A stretch of 64,000 nt of DNA from Cyanobacteria bacterium OH_PDB_230 (GCA_023421795.1 JAEZSO010000002.1:868001-932000); one strand, 5' to 3'; counted from the stretch's first letter, positions 50,332 to 60,436 are shown. The notes: generated from the sequence alone by a model not told the origin. A program made the numbers and translations.

Positions 50332-52161
50332 TTACTTGTTATTAAAAAGTTTTTTTAATTCTTTTTGATTGGGTAAATTTGATTTGTAGGCTTCTAATAG
50401 ATTTTGTTTTACCTGTTCAACTTTGGCATATGCTATTTTTATGTTCTCAGAGTCCAGATATGGGTTTATATCTCCTTTATTTTTAGCATTGTTCTCTAAC
50501 AATTTTTCCAAAGTATTTTCTGATACCCATATGTTAAATATGTTTTTGATAACTTCTAGTGGGTAAAAGGTCTGCAATATGTTGAGCAAATCTTCATCCG
50601 AGTAGTTGTTTTGACGAAGTCTGATTAAGGTTTTTAAGCAATTTATTTCTTCAAGGCTTATGTAGCTTTCATATTTTTCCCGGCATAATAAAACTTTTTC
50701 TATGTATAGTAAAGCTTCATCCAGTTTGTTTAATTTTATGCAGCAATCTATAGCTAATAATATGTTGGGAAGGTTTTTTACTATGCACATATAATCAACA
50801 TAGTAGTTTGAATGCAGCACTGATTTTAGCGCGGTATAGATTTCATTGAGTCCCTCTTGTGTTTTGTATCTATCTATAACATCTTGAGTTGTGTAAACCA
50901 TTCTAAGGTAGTTGTATATTTTGTAATCTTCAGGCGTCGGAGTCATTTCAGGAATCACTATTTGGTAGGTCGGGAATCCTAAATATGAAAAGTCCCTTAT
51001 GTAGATATTTTCACAATTTTTTAAGCAAATCTCTGTTAAGTTATCTAATAATGCTTTGTTAGAAACAGTTTCGCCGCACCAGGTATCTTTTTCAAAACTC
51101 CAAGTAGTTTGGCCCGTGAAAAACTTCGGCGACACTTTTACAATTCCTGTTGTAACGGTGTTTCTTATTTGAGTTGCCGTTCCTGATTGATCGATTGAGT
51201 AAAACGCCAAATCGCTAAAAGTTCTTTCAACTGTTTCGGGATTTTCAAGGTTCATTCCCTGCCCGATTTCAGTGAGGCATCTTTCTATTGCTATTGGTAA
51301 ATAAGGATGCGCGCCAAACGATATTTTGTAGGTTTGTGCTTGCTTGTTTATTAATGCAGCTGAGATAACAGGGTATTGTTTACCTAAAGAGCAATCTCTT
51401 ATTTGGACTTCAAAACCAAGCTTTTTGAAGTAATTTAGCATTTTATGTAATTCTTCATAATAGATATATTCAGACTCAGGTATAATCGGGGGTGTTAGCT
51501 CCTCGGTTAATATTTCTGTAAGAGCAACTCTTTCAAGGATTTCAGAAAACCCTTGAACAAGAGCTTCTTCAGGTGTATTGCCTGCACACATTCCGTTGGA
51601 AGCTTGAGCAGACCTGATAATTGATTGAGGCAGCAAAACTTCATCTTTTTCTTTTACGCTGTAATAAGGTAAGCAGATAACATAATCTACAGCCCCAAAA
51701 TCGACTTTATCTAACCAAAAATCCAAAAGCTCTTTGTTGTTTTTCAGGTTGTCAATCTCAGGGTTAAGAAAAGATCTCTTTGTGATTGTCCTAAAATCGG
51801 TGTTCAAAAAAGTATTATTTAGCTCCAAAAATTCTTTCCTGCTTAGATTTACTTTGTCAGGAGCGATAATAAACTCTTCGGGTGAATATTTGCTTGGGTT
51901 TTTAAGTAAATGACCGGTTTGCAGCCGTTCCATCATTTCCCCATAAGCACTGGCTATGGCATATTCAGGAGTTGTACCTTTTCCGTTGGTTCCGTATCTG
52001 CCAATTCCGAAAATGTTGATCCTAAGCGAAAAAACGGTTGAAAAAGCTATGTTTTTCGGGTTTGTCCAGGATTCTGTCATATAAATCCCAACATTGTTAA
52101 GTATATTTTTGATGGTTGTGATAGTTTCTAAAGGTTGTTTTTCTTTTTTCTTGGAATACAT
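50332..52161 (-). CDS. YcaO-domain protein with helical C-terminal region
   Basis: A 609-residue protein. The YcaO ATP-grasp-like core shows two E-x-x-ER motifs, ASAYGEMMERLQTG and GFSEILERVALTEI, plus SFGAHPYLPIAIERCLTEIGQG. The C-terminal third (about 440-600) is helical and TPR-like (LDEALLYIEKVLLCREKYE). The size and TPR-like tail match E. coli-type YcaO, associated with RimO-dependent methylthiolation of ribosomal protein S12, rather than azoline-forming YcaOs of RiPP clusters. No precursor peptide is adjacent. Exact role is an inference. Confidence 0.78.
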   Translation of the reverse strand: MYSKKKEKQPLETITTIKNILNNVGIYMTESWTNPKNIAFSTVFSLRINIFGIGRYGTNGKGTTPEYAIASAYGEMMERLQTGHLLKNPSKYSPEEFIIAPDKVNLSRKEFLELNNTFLNTDFRTITKRSFLNPEIDNLKNNKELLDFWLDKVDFGAVDYVICLPYYSVKEKDEVLLPQSIIRSAQASNGMCAGNTPEEALVQGFSEILERVALTEILTEELTPPIIPESEYIYYEELHKMLNYFKKLGFEVQIRDCSLGKQYPVISAALINKQAQTYKISFGAHPYLPIAIERCLTEIGQGMNLENPETVERTFSDLAFYSIDQSGTATQIRNTVTTGIVKVSPKFFTGQTTWSFEKDTWCGETVSNKALLDNLTEICLKNCENIYIRDFSYLGFPTYQIVIPEMTPTPEDYKIYNYLRMVYTTQDVIDRYKTQEGLNEIYTALKSVLHSNYYVDYMCIVKNLPNILLAIDCCIKLNKLDEALLYIEKVLLCREKYESYISLEEINCLKTLIRLRQNNYSDEDLLNILQTFYPLEVIKNIFNIWVSENTLEKLLENNAKNKGDINPYLDSENIKIAYAKVEQVKQNLLEAYKSNLPNQKELKKLFNNK

Positions 52162-52202
52162 AAATGTCGTTTCTATTTTAAAGTGATTAAAGGGATTATA
52201 AA

Positions 52203-52232
52203 AAAAGATACTTGCTTTCGCAAGTATCTTTT
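52203..52232 (-). terminator. Intrinsic terminator of rpoD
   Basis: A perfect 13-bp stem AAAAGATACTTGC (52203-52215) / GCAAGTATCTTTT (52220-52232) with a 4-base loop TTTC follows the rpoD stop. It separates the dgt-dnaG-rpoD operon from ycaO. Confidence 0.85.
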
Positions 52233-52235
52233 AGT

Positions 52236-53336
52236 TTAGACTTCTATATATTCTTTTAATCTTTTGCTTCTGTTCGGATGTCTTAATTTTCTGAGAGCTT
52301 TTGCTTCGATTTGTCTGATTCGTTCTCTTGTTACACCGAATAGTTGTCCGACTTCTTCAAGAGTTCTTTGTCTTCCGTCATCCATACCGAATCTTAAACG
52401 AAGAACGTCTCTTTCTCTTGGAGATAATCCGCTTAAAACTTCAGCCAAGTCTTCTCTTAAAAGTTCTTGAGCAACTGTTTTAACAGGAGCATCAGCGTCT
52501 TTATCTTCAATGAAATCGCCTAATCTTGAATCTTCTTCTTTTCCGATAGGAGTTTCTAATGAAAGCGGTTCTTGAGCAACTTTGATGATTTCTCTTAATT
52601 TACTTATTGAAATGTTCATTTCAGTTGCTAATTCTTCTTCGGTTGGTTTTCTGGAAAGCTCTTGAGCTAACTTTCTTGTAACTTTTTTAAGTTTATTGAT
52701 AGTTTCAACCATGTGAACAGGAATTCTTATTGTTCTAGCTTGGTCTGCAATAGCTCTTGTAATAGCTTGTCTTATCCACCAAGTAGCATATGTTGAGAAT
52801 TTGTATCCTCTTTCATGGTCAAATTTTTCCGCTGCTCTGATTAAGCCTAAGTTACCTTCTTGAATCAGGTCTAAGAAGAGCATCCCTCTGCCTACATATT
52901 TTTTAGCAATACTTACAACAAGTCTTAAGTTTGCTTGAACTAATTTTCTTTTAGCGATAGCGCCACCGTTGCCGCCTTCAATAATCTTTCTTGCAAGAGA
53001 GATTTCTTGTTCAGCAGTTAATAGCTTAATTCTTCCGATTTCTCTTAAGTACATTCTTACGGGATCATCAATAGAAACGCCTCTTGGAAGAAGAATATCT
53101 TCGTGTGGAATTTCAGCATCTTCTTCAATTATATCTGAAGTGAAAATGTCTTCATGTTCCATAGATTCTATGATTTTAGAGCGATCCGCACCCATCATAA
53201 CGTCAATATTGTCACTGCTTATTGTTTCTGGTTGAGACATCAAAGTTACTTCTTGATCGTCTGTAGCTGAAACATTAATTTCATCCTCATCAATAACGCT
53301 GATTGTTGATATTCCTGAAATTCGTTTTCTGCTCAT
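52236..53336 (-). CDS. rpoD: Housekeeping sigma factor RpoD/SigA
   Basis: A 366-residue primary sigma factor. Region 1.2 ([16 protein letters not shown]), region 2 ([36 protein letters not shown] for -10 recognition), region 3, and region 4 ([19 protein letters not shown]) are intact. The N-terminus is short, without the large 1.1/non-conserved insert of E. coli RpoD. It is the last gene of dgt-dnaG-rpoD, 4 bases after dnaG. Confidence 0.96.
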   Translation of the reverse strand: MSRKRISGISTISVIDEDEINVSATDDQEVTLMSQPETISSDNIDVMMGADRSKIIESMEHEDIFTSDIIEEDAEIPHEDILLPRGVSIDDPVRMYLREIGRIKLLTAEQEISLARKIIEGGNGGAIAKRKLVQANLRLVVSIAKKYVGRGMLFLDLIQEGNLGLIRAAEKFDHERGYKFSTYATWWIRQAITRAIADQARTIRIPVHMVETINKLKKVTRKLAQELSRKPTEEELATEMNISISKLREIIKVAQEPLSLETPIGKEEDSRLGDFIEDKDADAPVKTVAQELLREDLAEVLSGLSPRERDVLRLRFGMDDGRQRTLEEVGQLFGVTRERIRQIEAKALRKLRHPNRSKRLKEYIEV

Positions 53337-53340
53337 TAAA

Positions 53341-55224
53341 TTATTCTCCAGTCTTTGCTAGTTTGTTTCTGATTTTTTCTCTGATTTGCATTTGATATTG
53401 CATTGATTCTAAATCATCGTCGCTTAGCTGCTTGTATTTTTGTCTTAATTGTTTTTTTTCTTGATTAGAATGGAATTGCTCTATTTTTTGCACATTCTCA
53501 TAAATAACAGCTTTAAAATCTTTTTCTGATAGATTCTTAAAGCTTTCTGACAAATATATTAAATCCGTTATAATTTCTTTGACTTCATCGTCCTCAGCAA
53601 ATTGAGTGTACAGGGTACCAATTAATTTTTCTACATTATTTACCTGACATATCAATTTGTCAATTGTATTTCTGAGAACATTTAACTTTTCATTATCAAA
53701 TTTTACGTTTTTTATTATATTTGAGAGAGTACTAAAGTCTAAATGACTTTCATCTATTAAATATAGGCTCAATAAATTTTTTTGCCCCTTTTCTGAGATA
53801 TTTGAAGTTTTTGTTACAATTTGATTCTTCATCTCAATAGGTGCTTGATTTACACTTTTTCCCTTGCTAATCTCCTTCGACAATGCTTTTTCATCCACTT
53901 CAAGCTGTGTTGCTACAAGCTTTATATATTCATTTTGAACTATATTGTTTTCTATTTCCTCGAGTATTGGGATGATTTTTTTAACTAATTTAGCTTTTTC
54001 AACCGGAGTTGAAATTTCATTTTTGTCTTTAAGTACTTGATTTAACTGAAAATCAATAAGAAGAGGAGCGGCTATTATGTGTTCCTTGTACGCTTTAATC
54101 CCGAATTCTCTTATGTATTCATCCGGATCTTTTCCTCCAATTGGAGATACTACGCGTATTTCACAAGAGTATTTATCCTGAGTTATGGATGAATAGTTTT
54201 CATCAAACTGTTTTATGTTTCCAAGCCCCGTAAAGACTTCTTTTATAATATCAGCGCCTCTTTCGGTTGCTTTCAGTCCTGCTGAATCGGTGTCAAAAGC
54301 AAGATAAATTCTTCGAGATGGGCTGTATTTTGCGATTAATCTCAAGTGATCGGGTGTTAAAGAAGTTCCGCAAGAAGCAACGCAGTTTTTGAGCCCGGCA
54401 GCCTGAGCCGAAATGACGTCGAAATAACCTTCCATGATTATTGTGGCATCTTCTTCTTTTATAGTGTCTTTCGCTTTATGTATTCCGTATAAGATTCTGC
54501 TTTTGTTGTATAAAACAGTGTCAGGCGAGTTTAAATATTTTGGGTTTTGCCCTTCTTCGGTCGCTCTTGCGCCAAAAGCAACTATAGTATTTGATTCATC
54601 GCAAATAGGAATCATTATCCTGTTTCTGAACCTGTCTACATAACCTTTTTCTTGTTCTCTTTTTACAATAAGGCCTGCTGCTTCAAGAATGTCTTTTTCA
54701 AATTTTTTGCTTAAAGCTTCTTGCAGTGCCTCATAACCTTTTAAAGAATAACCTATATTATATTCTTTTATTGTTTCTTCGCTGATTCCTCGTTTAGTTA
54801 AATAATCAAGTGCATTTTTGGCTTCAGGCAGTGTGAGAAGGTTTTTTGTATAAATGTCAGCTGTTTCTTTCAGTGCTAGTTTTATTTTTTCTTTTTTTTC
54901 TGTGGAATCCTGTGAAGGAGTATACGATTTAGGTAGGTCTATACCGTAAGATTCCGCTAAATCTTTAATAACATCGTTAAAATTTTGACCGTTTGTTTTC
55001 ATAAGAAAACTTATTGCGTCTCCTCCTTCTCCACAGCCGAAACATTTATATATTCCTTTTTGTGGGTTTACCGAGAATGAAGGAGTCTTTTCTTTATGAA
55101 ATGGACAGCAGCCCCAATAATTTGCTCCTGATTTTTTAAGCACTACTTTGTTTTGGACAACATCTACGATGTCCAATCTGTTTTTTATTTCGTCTATAAC
55201 TTCAGAATATGTTCTTTCGCTCAT
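53341..55224 (-). CDS. dnaG: DNA primase
   Basis: A 627-residue primase making RNA primers at the fork. The N-terminal CHC2 zinc ribbon shows [11 protein letters not shown] then CFGCGEGG; the TOPRIM core has [13 protein letters not shown] and a DTDSAG triad. A C-terminal helicase-interacting region completes the length. It lies between dgt and rpoD, a macromolecular-synthesis operon variant. Confidence 0.96.
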   Translation of the reverse strand: MSERTYSEVIDEIKNRLDIVDVVQNKVVLKKSGANYWGCCPFHKEKTPSFSVNPQKGIYKCFGCGEGGDAISFLMKTNGQNFNDVIKDLAESYGIDLPKSYTPSQDSTEKKEKIKLALKETADIYTKNLLTLPEAKNALDYLTKRGISEETIKEYNIGYSLKGYEALQEALSKKFEKDILEAAGLIVKREQEKGYVDRFRNRIMIPICDESNTIVAFGARATEEGQNPKYLNSPDTVLYNKSRILYGIHKAKDTIKEEDATIIMEGYFDVISAQAAGLKNCVASCGTSLTPDHLRLIAKYSPSRRIYLAFDTDSAGLKATERGADIIKEVFTGLGNIKQFDENYSSITQDKYSCEIRVVSPIGGKDPDEYIREFGIKAYKEHIIAAPLLIDFQLNQVLKDKNEISTPVEKAKLVKKIIPILEEIENNIVQNEYIKLVATQLEVDEKALSKEISKGKSVNQAPIEMKNQIVTKTSNISEKGQKNLLSLYLIDESHLDFSTLSNIIKNVKFDNEKLNVLRNTIDKLICQVNNVEKLIGTLYTQFAEDDEVKEIITDLIYLSESFKNLSEKDFKAVIYENVQKIEQFHSNQEKKQLRQKYKQLSDDDLESMQYQMQIREKIRNKLAKTGE

Positions 55225-55227
55225 TTT

Positions 55228-56274
55228 TTATTGTAGTCCGTTTAAATTTGCCAGTTTGAAAAGGAATTCGTCCTGAGGGTTCCCAATCAAAGGTTTTGGG
55301 AGAAAAACATCCTCAAATTTTTGCAGTGCATATCGGTCCGTCATGCCTGAAAGGTAGTCACAGGCTGTTCTTTCTATAACAATTTCATCGGTTTTGTTTA
55401 CAAATGCTTTGTTTAGAACAGCGCAATAGTGATAAAATAGTTGTTTTATGACATTTTTAGCCTTATCTTCTTCGGACTTGGCTATAGAGTTCAAGTATAC
55501 GTTCTCAAACATCCAATCTCTAAGCTCACTCAAGTAATAACGGCATTCTTCGGACATAATTATATCCGGTTTGTCAAAGCTGTTTTCAACAATATCATAA
55601 ACCATTTTTGATAATCTTTTGCTTCTTGAACTTGAAAAGTATTCTATACTCTCTTTTGGCAGGTTTTTTTCTTTTATTATTCCTGCTCTCAGGGCATCTT
55701 GGATGTCGTGGTTTATGTAAGCTATTCTGTCAGAGATTTTTACGATCTGCCCTTCCAGGGTAAAGGGTTTTTGTTTTCCTGTGTGGTTTAAAATCCCATC
55801 CAGCGTCTCTTTTGTAAGGTTCAAATCTTCGATATGAGAAACTACTCTTATGCTTTGTTCATTATGCTTGTAGCCTTCTCTCATTATTTCGTTTAAAGCA
55901 TCTTCGCCGCTGTGACCGAAAGGCGTATGTCCCAAATCATGCCCTAGTGCTATTGCTTCGGTTAAGTCTTCGTTTAGGCTTAAAGCCTTTGCTATAGTTC
56001 TTGAAATCTGGGAAACTTCCAAAGTATGGGTCATTCGAGTTCTGTAATGATCGTCATTTGGAGAAAAGAAAACCTGAGTTTTGTGTTTTAATCTTCTAAA
56101 AGCCTTGCTATGTAGAATTTTATCCCTGTCTCTTTGAAAACCGGTTCTTAGATCACAGTCTTCGCTGGGTTTTAACCTGCCTTTAGAAAGCCTGCTTTTG
56201 GCAGCAAAAGGGCTGAGCTGATTTATTTCTTTCTCTTCCAGGATATGTTTTATTGATTTTTGTTGAACACTCAT
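55228..56274 (-). CDS. Deoxyguanosinetriphosphate triphosphohydrolase-like HD protein
   Basis: A 348-residue HD-domain dNTPase. RMTHTLEVSQISRTIA and ALGHDLGHTPFGHSGEDAL supply the metal-binding H...HD...D residues. Family members degrade dGTP and control dNTP pools. It precedes dnaG by 3 bases, a pairing that fits DNA synthesis. Length is typical for the short dGTPase group. Confidence 0.93.
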   Translation of the reverse strand: MSVQQKSIKHILEEKEINQLSPFAAKSRLSKGRLKPSEDCDLRTGFQRDRDKILHSKAFRRLKHKTQVFFSPNDDHYRTRMTHTLEVSQISRTIAKALSLNEDLTEAIALGHDLGHTPFGHSGEDALNEIMREGYKHNEQSIRVVSHIEDLNLTKETLDGILNHTGKQKPFTLEGQIVKISDRIAYINHDIQDALRAGIIKEKNLPKESIEYFSSSRSKRLSKMVYDIVENSFDKPDIIMSEECRYYLSELRDWMFENVYLNSIAKSEEDKAKNVIKQLFYHYCAVLNKAFVNKTDEIVIERTACDYLSGMTDRYALQKFEDVFLPKPLIGNPQDEFLFKLANLNGLQ

Positions 56275-56376
56275 CTTTTTTCTCGCTTAGCTCTTTTCAT
56301 TTTAATCCAAAAATACCAAACTTGCTTTAACCTAAGCCAAATATTTTTAAAAATTAATATTACTTATCTCTCATAC

Positions 56377-56405
56377 TTGATTAATTATTATATTTTGATT
56401 ATTAT
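56377..56405 (+). promoter_or_regulatory. Promoter of rpmB
   Basis: TTGATT (56377-56382) and TATTAT (56400-56405) with a 17-base spacer. Expected start near 56412, then AAAGGGA before the ATG at 56450. Confidence 0.5.
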
Positions 56406-56449
56406 TCCAGTACACAATCAAAAATAACGTAATCTGAAAGGGAATAAAA

Positions 56450-56641
56450 ATGTCAGTCCAATGTGAAGTATGCGGTAAAAAACCAATCAAAGCAGCAAAA
56501 ATTTCATTCTCACATAAACAACATGTTTACAGACAAAGCCCAAACCTACAACCAGTAAAAGTAAATATGGGTGGAACTGTTAAAAGAATTAAAGTTTGTA
56601 CTTCTTGTATAAGAGCAGGCAAAGTTCAAAGAGCTGTTTAA
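56450..56641 (+). CDS. rpmB: 50S ribosomal protein L28
   Basis: A 63-residue ribosomal protein. CEVCGKKPIKAAKISFSHKQ is the L28 N-terminal zinc-type motif, followed by NLQPVKVNMGGTVKRIKVC and TSCIRAGKVQRA, so four cysteines of a C+ form are present. Single-gene unit with own promoter and terminator. Confidence 0.95.
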   Translation: MSVQCEVCGKKPIKAAKISFSHKQHVYRQSPNLQPVKVNMGGTVKRIKVCTSCIRAGKVQRAV

Positions 56642-56662
56642 TTAATTTAATGTAAAATTTGA

Positions 56663-56691
56663 AAATAAGAGTCCGGCATGGACTCTTATTT
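56663..56691 (+). terminator. Intrinsic terminator of rpmB
   Basis: A perfect 12-bp stem AAATAAGAGTCC (56663-56674) / GGACTCTTATTT (56680-56691), loop GGCAT, followed by a run of nine further T residues. Confidence 0.88.
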
Positions 56692-56871
56692 TTTTTTTTT
56701 TCGCTTGTCAAGAATAAATATATACTTTTTTTACCAAATTTCATTAAATTTACTTCATTAACCTTTGTAAAACCTTTTTTAGCCTCTTGCCACCGAGGGC
56801 ATGGTCAATTGTAAATTTATTTTTATATTTATTTTCTTGTAAATCATGGGGCACCATAATAGGATAATTAC

Positions 56872-57091
56872 AAGAGTTGAGATAAGGGATTGGTAAGCGA
56901 GGTGATGGCTTAAACTTTCAAAAGAGAGTGGTTACTAGACGGAGAAGATTTAAAAAAGACTATTAATTAAAATAGATTCATTGCTTTTAAAATTTTAAAA
57001 GTAAGTATGAAAAAGTTTATGGAGTTGGGGTAAAAAAAGATTTAGTTGGGAGAAAATCAACAAATGTTCTGTTTATACAGAACTTTTTTTT
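56872..57091 (+). ncRNA. Purine-rich non-coding stretch, candidate small RNA or deoB leader
   Basis: Between rpmB and deoB about 450 bases contain no credible gene. A weak promoter (TTGTAA 56837-56842, 17 bases, TAGGAT 56860-56865) would start a transcript near 56872. A hairpin GTTCTG (57066-57071) / CAGAAC (57078-57083) with an 8-base T run then ends it 55 bases before the deoB coding start. The stretch is strikingly G+A-rich on the + strand, with a TAAGC/GCTTA hairpin near 56897-56915. I could not match it to 6S, tmRNA, SRP, RNase P or a known riboswitch. Confidence 0.25.
57066..57091 (+). terminator. Terminator-like hairpin upstream of deoB
   Basis: GTTCTG (57066-57071), loop TTTATA, CAGAAC (57078-57083), then a run of eight T residues. 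It could end a small RNA or attenuate deoB. Confidence 0.55.
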
Positions 57092-57160
57092 AGTTTGTGA
57101 TAAAAATATACATGCATGATAATGGTTATATAGTAAGAGTGAAATATGATAGGTGAAAAA

Positions 57161-58336
57161 ATGAAAAGAGCAATCGTTGTTGTTATTGATTCTATGGGTG
57201 TTGGCGCTATGCCTGATGCGCATGAATATGGTGATGTAGCTACTTGTGATACACTTGTTAACGTGGCTAAAGCAGTCGAAGGTTTAAATGTGCCAAATCT
57301 TGAAAAATTAGGATTGGGAAATATCGCTGATATTGAAGGCGTTTCTAAAAACCCTAACAATATTGCCCAGTACGGAATTTTGCAAGAAGAATCAAAAGGC
57401 AAAGATACAACGACCGGACATTGGGAGATGATGGGTCTTGTGCTTGATGAGCCGTTTAGAACTTTCCCTAACGGTTTTGGTAAAGATATCATTGACTTGT
57501 TTGTCGAAAGAACCGGTTGCAAAGGTGTTTTAGGTAATATTCCGGCTTCAGGTACAAAAATAATAGAAGATTACCATGAAGAGCATGCCAGAACTTTGTA
57601 TCCGATTATCTACACGAGCGCGGACAGTGTTTTTCAGATTGCCGTTGATATTGATTTGATTCCTATTGAAAAATTATATGAATATTGCACGGTTGCAAGA
57701 GAGATTCTTGATAACGGATATAATGTTTCAAGAGTTATCGCAAGACCATACAGAATGGTTGATGGAAAGCCAGCCAGGGTCTCTGCATTAAGAAGGGACT
57801 ATTCTGTTATTCCTTTCCGCGATACTTTGTGCAATGAGTTGGTCAAAAATAATGGTCGAGTCATAGGAATAGGTAAAATAGAAGATATTTTTGTAGGTTC
57901 AGGTATTTCCCATGCGATTCATACCGGTTCAAATAAAGAAGGCCTTGAGCTAACATTAAAGGCTATCAAAAAAGAGTTGGATATCGAGTCTCTAAAGGTC
58001 GGTGAGTGTTCTGATTCAATTAACAAAGAATTTATTTTCACGAACCTGGTTGATACAGACATGCTCTATGGCCACAGAAATGATGCTGTGGGTTACGCAA
58101 AAGCTATCGAGGAAATTGATGCCTATATCCCAAATTTCATAGAAAACATGACAGATGAAGATTTGTTGATAATAACAGCAGACCATGGTTGTGATCCGAC
58201 CGTTGAAGGTACAGACCATACAAGAGAACAAGTTCCAATACTTGTCTACTACAAAGGTATTATTCCCGATAATCTGGGAGTAAAAAAATCATTTACCTAT
58301 GTGGCTAATATTATACAAAATTGGATGTGTAAATAA
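57161..58336 (+). CDS. deoB: Phosphopentomutase
   Basis: A 391-residue manganese-dependent mutase interconverting deoxyribose/ribose 1- and 5-phosphates in nucleoside salvage. VIDSMGVGAMPDA, GKDTTTGHWEMMG (catalytic Thr) and ADHGCDPTVEGTDHTREQVP (metal ligands) are clear. The ATG at 57161 with AGGTGA upstream is preferred to the in-frame ATG at 57146. Monocistronic as far as can be seen. Confidence 0.95.
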   Translation: MKRAIVVVIDSMGVGAMPDAHEYGDVATCDTLVNVAKAVEGLNVPNLEKLGLGNIADIEGVSKNPNNIAQYGILQEESKGKDTTTGHWEMMGLVLDEPFRTFPNGFGKDIIDLFVERTGCKGVLGNIPASGTKIIEDYHEEHARTLYPIIYTSADSVFQIAVDIDLIPIEKLYEYCTVAREILDNGYNVSRVIARPYRMVDGKPARVSALRRDYSVIPFRDTLCNELVKNNGRVIGIGKIEDIFVGSGISHAIHTGSNKEGLELTLKAIKKELDIESLKVGECSDSINKEFIFTNLVDTDMLYGHRNDAVGYAKAIEEIDAYIPNFIENMTDEDLLIITADHGCDPTVEGTDHTREQVPILVYYKGIIPDNLGVKKSFTYVANIIQNWMCK

Positions 58337-58431
58337 TATTAATTAGGATATGGTGAATTGATTTTATTTTTGATATAATTTAGCTCGAAATGCTTAAACA
58401 TTTCAAAGAACACAAGGTAAAGGAGAAAGAC

Positions 58432-58608
58432 ATGAAAGTAAAAATCGAAGATGGTTGCATATCATGTGGCGCTTGCGAATCAATTTGTGATGCTGTATTC
58501 ACAGTTGAAGATATCGCTGTAGTAAACGAATCTGCAATCGCTGGTAATGAAGATTGCGTTAAAGAAGCTGCTGATGCTTGCCCAGTTAACGTTATCGTAG
58601 TTGAATAA
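58432..58608 (+). CDS. Single-cluster [4Fe-4S] ferredoxin
   Basis: A 58-residue ferredoxin. CISCGACESIC gives three cluster cysteines (CxxCxxC), the fourth is in DACPVNVI; the extra cysteine after the first motif and the one in EDCVKEA could form a disulphide, as in the Thermotoga maritima ferredoxin it resembles. AAAGGAG and the ATG at 58432 decide the start over an in-frame ATG at 58390. Own terminator follows. Confidence 0.92.
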   Translation: MKVKIEDGCISCGACESICDAVFTVEDIAVVNESAIAGNEDCVKEAADACPVNVIVVE

Positions 58609-58624
58609 TTGATTTCAAATCAAC

Positions 58625-58653
58625 AAAAAGCTGCCTCAAAAGGGCGGCTTTTT
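58625..58653 (+). terminator. Intrinsic terminator of the ferredoxin gene
   Basis: Stem AAAAAGCTGCC (58625-58635) / GGCGGCTTTTT (58643-58653) with one wobble pair, loop TCAAAAG, followed by T residues. Confidence 0.8.
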
Positions 58654-58714
58654 GTTTTTTTATAGTATATTTGATAGACTAATTATTGATAGGTTGATAT
58701 GTTTAGCGGTGCTG

Positions 58715-59350
58715 ATGGAAAATATAGATAAAATCTTTAAAAACATAAAAGAAATGAACCTGCCCCAAACTGATTTTGTGAATTTTATGGATCAGGCTAA
58801 AGATCCTTTTATAGTTTTAATCGGATGCATATTATCTTTAAGAACCAATGACAAAACGACATATCCTGCAACTATGAGAATGTTGAAACTAGGCAAAATT
58901 CCCAAAGATTTTTTAAATGTTAAAGCAGAAGATTTGGAAAAAGCGATTTATCCTGTGGGATTTTACAAAAATAAAGCAACACAGATTTTGGATATAGCCA
59001 GAGAATTATACGAAGAGCACGGCTCAAAAGTTCCAAATACAATAGAAGAGCTTATTAACTTCAAAGGTGTAGGAAGAAAAACCGCTAATCTTGTTTTGGC
59101 AAAAGGTTTTGGGCTTCCGGGTATATGCGTTGACGTCCATGTGCACAGGATTTCAAATAGAATCGGGCTGGTCAAGACAAAAACTCCGGAAGAAACGGAA
59201 TATGAACTGAAAAGAACTTTACCTCCTGAATATTGGATAGATATTAACTCTTTGTTAGTTACTTTCGGGCAGAACATATGTAAGCCGATCAAACCGTTAT
59301 GTGGTTCTTGTCCTATCACAAAGTATTGTGATTTTTATAAATCGTTATAA
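58715..59350 (+). CDS. nth: Endonuclease III
   Basis: A 211-residue DNA glycosylase/AP lyase for oxidised pyrimidines. LINFKGVGRKTANLVLA is the helix-hairpin-helix with catalytic Lys, CVDVHVHRISNR carries the catalytic Asp, and C-x6-C-x2-C-x5-C (CKPIKPLCGSCPITKYC) binds a [4Fe-4S] cluster. The ATG at 58715 gives the family's usual 211 residues; an earlier in-frame ATG at 58652 would overlap the ferredoxin terminator. Confidence 0.95.
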   Translation: MENIDKIFKNIKEMNLPQTDFVNFMDQAKDPFIVLIGCILSLRTNDKTTYPATMRMLKLGKIPKDFLNVKAEDLEKAIYPVGFYKNKATQILDIARELYEEHGSKVPNTIEELINFKGVGRKTANLVLAKGFGLPGICVDVHVHRISNRIGLVKTKTPEETEYELKRTLPPEYWIDINSLLVTFGQNICKPIKPLCGSCPITKYCDFYKSL

Positions 59351-59372
59351 AAAACCTACTATCTCGGTTTAA

Positions 59373-60326
59373 TTATGATTGAAACTCTTTATTTAAAACG
59401 TCTAGAAGTCTATTTTGAGCTTCTTTTAATTTTTCCATAGGAAAAGTATAGGAGTTTTTTATTTTATCCACGGTTTCGCTTGTTATTTCTGTTTTTGTCA
59501 AGTTAATAGCGCTTATCGGTTCATCAAAAAATGCGGAATAAAAGTCCTTGAATTTATAGGTATTGTTATTTTCAGAATTTGAAAAACTTATCCATTGGTT
59601 AGGGATATCTAATGCAGCGGCTACAATAAGGGCATGCATTGCAGAAGCTACTATGACTTCACATTCAGCCATTTCTTTAATGAAGTTTTTGGCATTTTGT
59701 TGTATGTTGATTACTTTTGAATCTTTAATGTTCTTTTTTAATTTCTTTAATAAACCGGAGTCCTTATCTTGGAAATGAGGTACTATTCCCAATTTATATT
59801 TCTTTTTTACATTTGACCTGTCAATTAGAAACGGCGCCAGAATCCCAGGATCAGCCAGTATGACGTTATCCAGATTTGTATTTAAATTCTTCTCAAATCT
59901 TTCTTTTGTTAATTTGCCTCGCAATGCTAAAATTTCTAAATTTCTAGAATATCTCTCAACAGGAGCGGCTTGTTCTTGAATAAAACCAGCTCCAATGACC
60001 TTTAATGGTTTTGGGTTAATTATTTTATCTTTCTTCGTTATAAGAGCATCCGCAATACTTCCTATAAAAATATAATCAGCTTTCTTGATATTTGTTTTTA
60101 TAGGGTTAATGTTGAAAAGTTTTTGAATTATTTCAAAATTTAAAAGGTCTCCAAAATTGTAGATTGAAGTGTAATAAAAAAATTTTTTTCGTTTGTTTTT
60201 TAATGGAAATTTACTATATATATGGATATGTAAAAACTCTATTATTGCTGAAATAAATCTTCTTAGATAATGCTTGGGGTTTGTTTTTCTTATCTTTATG
60301 CCCAGTATCTTTATGTGTGATGTCAT
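59373..60326 (-). CDS. Polysaccharide pyruvyl transferase family protein
   Basis: A 317-residue GT-B-like protein of the CsaB/WcaK family that transfers pyruvate to surface polysaccharide or acts as a related enzyme. GDLLNFEIIQKLFN near the N-terminus, VILADPGILAPFL in the middle and VIVASAMHALIVAAALDIP (substrate-site His/Ala motif) are typical. It has no operon partners. Substrate unknown. Confidence 0.8.
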   Translation of the reverse strand: MTSHIKILGIKIRKTNPKHYLRRFISAIIEFLHIHIYSKFPLKNKRKKFFYYTSIYNFGDLLNFEIIQKLFNINPIKTNIKKADYIFIGSIADALITKKDKIINPKPLKVIGAGFIQEQAAPVERYSRNLEILALRGKLTKERFEKNLNTNLDNVILADPGILAPFLIDRSNVKKKYKLGIVPHFQDKDSGLLKKLKKNIKDSKVINIQQNAKNFIKEMAECEVIVASAMHALIVAAALDIPNQWISFSNSENNNTYKFKDFYSAFFDEPISAINLTKTEITSETVDKIKNSYTFPMEKLKEAQNRLLDVLNKEFQS

Positions 60327-60436
60327 TAAACCAGATTTACCTTTATTATGATTTTAGTCTTTTTATTTTACAACATTTATTCAAAATAGAATATAAACCG
60401 GATGGTTTACGTTTTGAAAGATTATTTGGACAAAAA

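Noticed and set aside
50332..52161. YcaO as part of a RiPP biosynthetic cluster
   Set aside because: No small precursor gene, dehydrogenase or leader-recognition partner is nearby, and the layout matches ribosome-type YcaO.
57073..57522. 149-codon minus-strand open frame over the deoB start
   Set aside because: Antisense to a well-supported deoB; no family resemblance.
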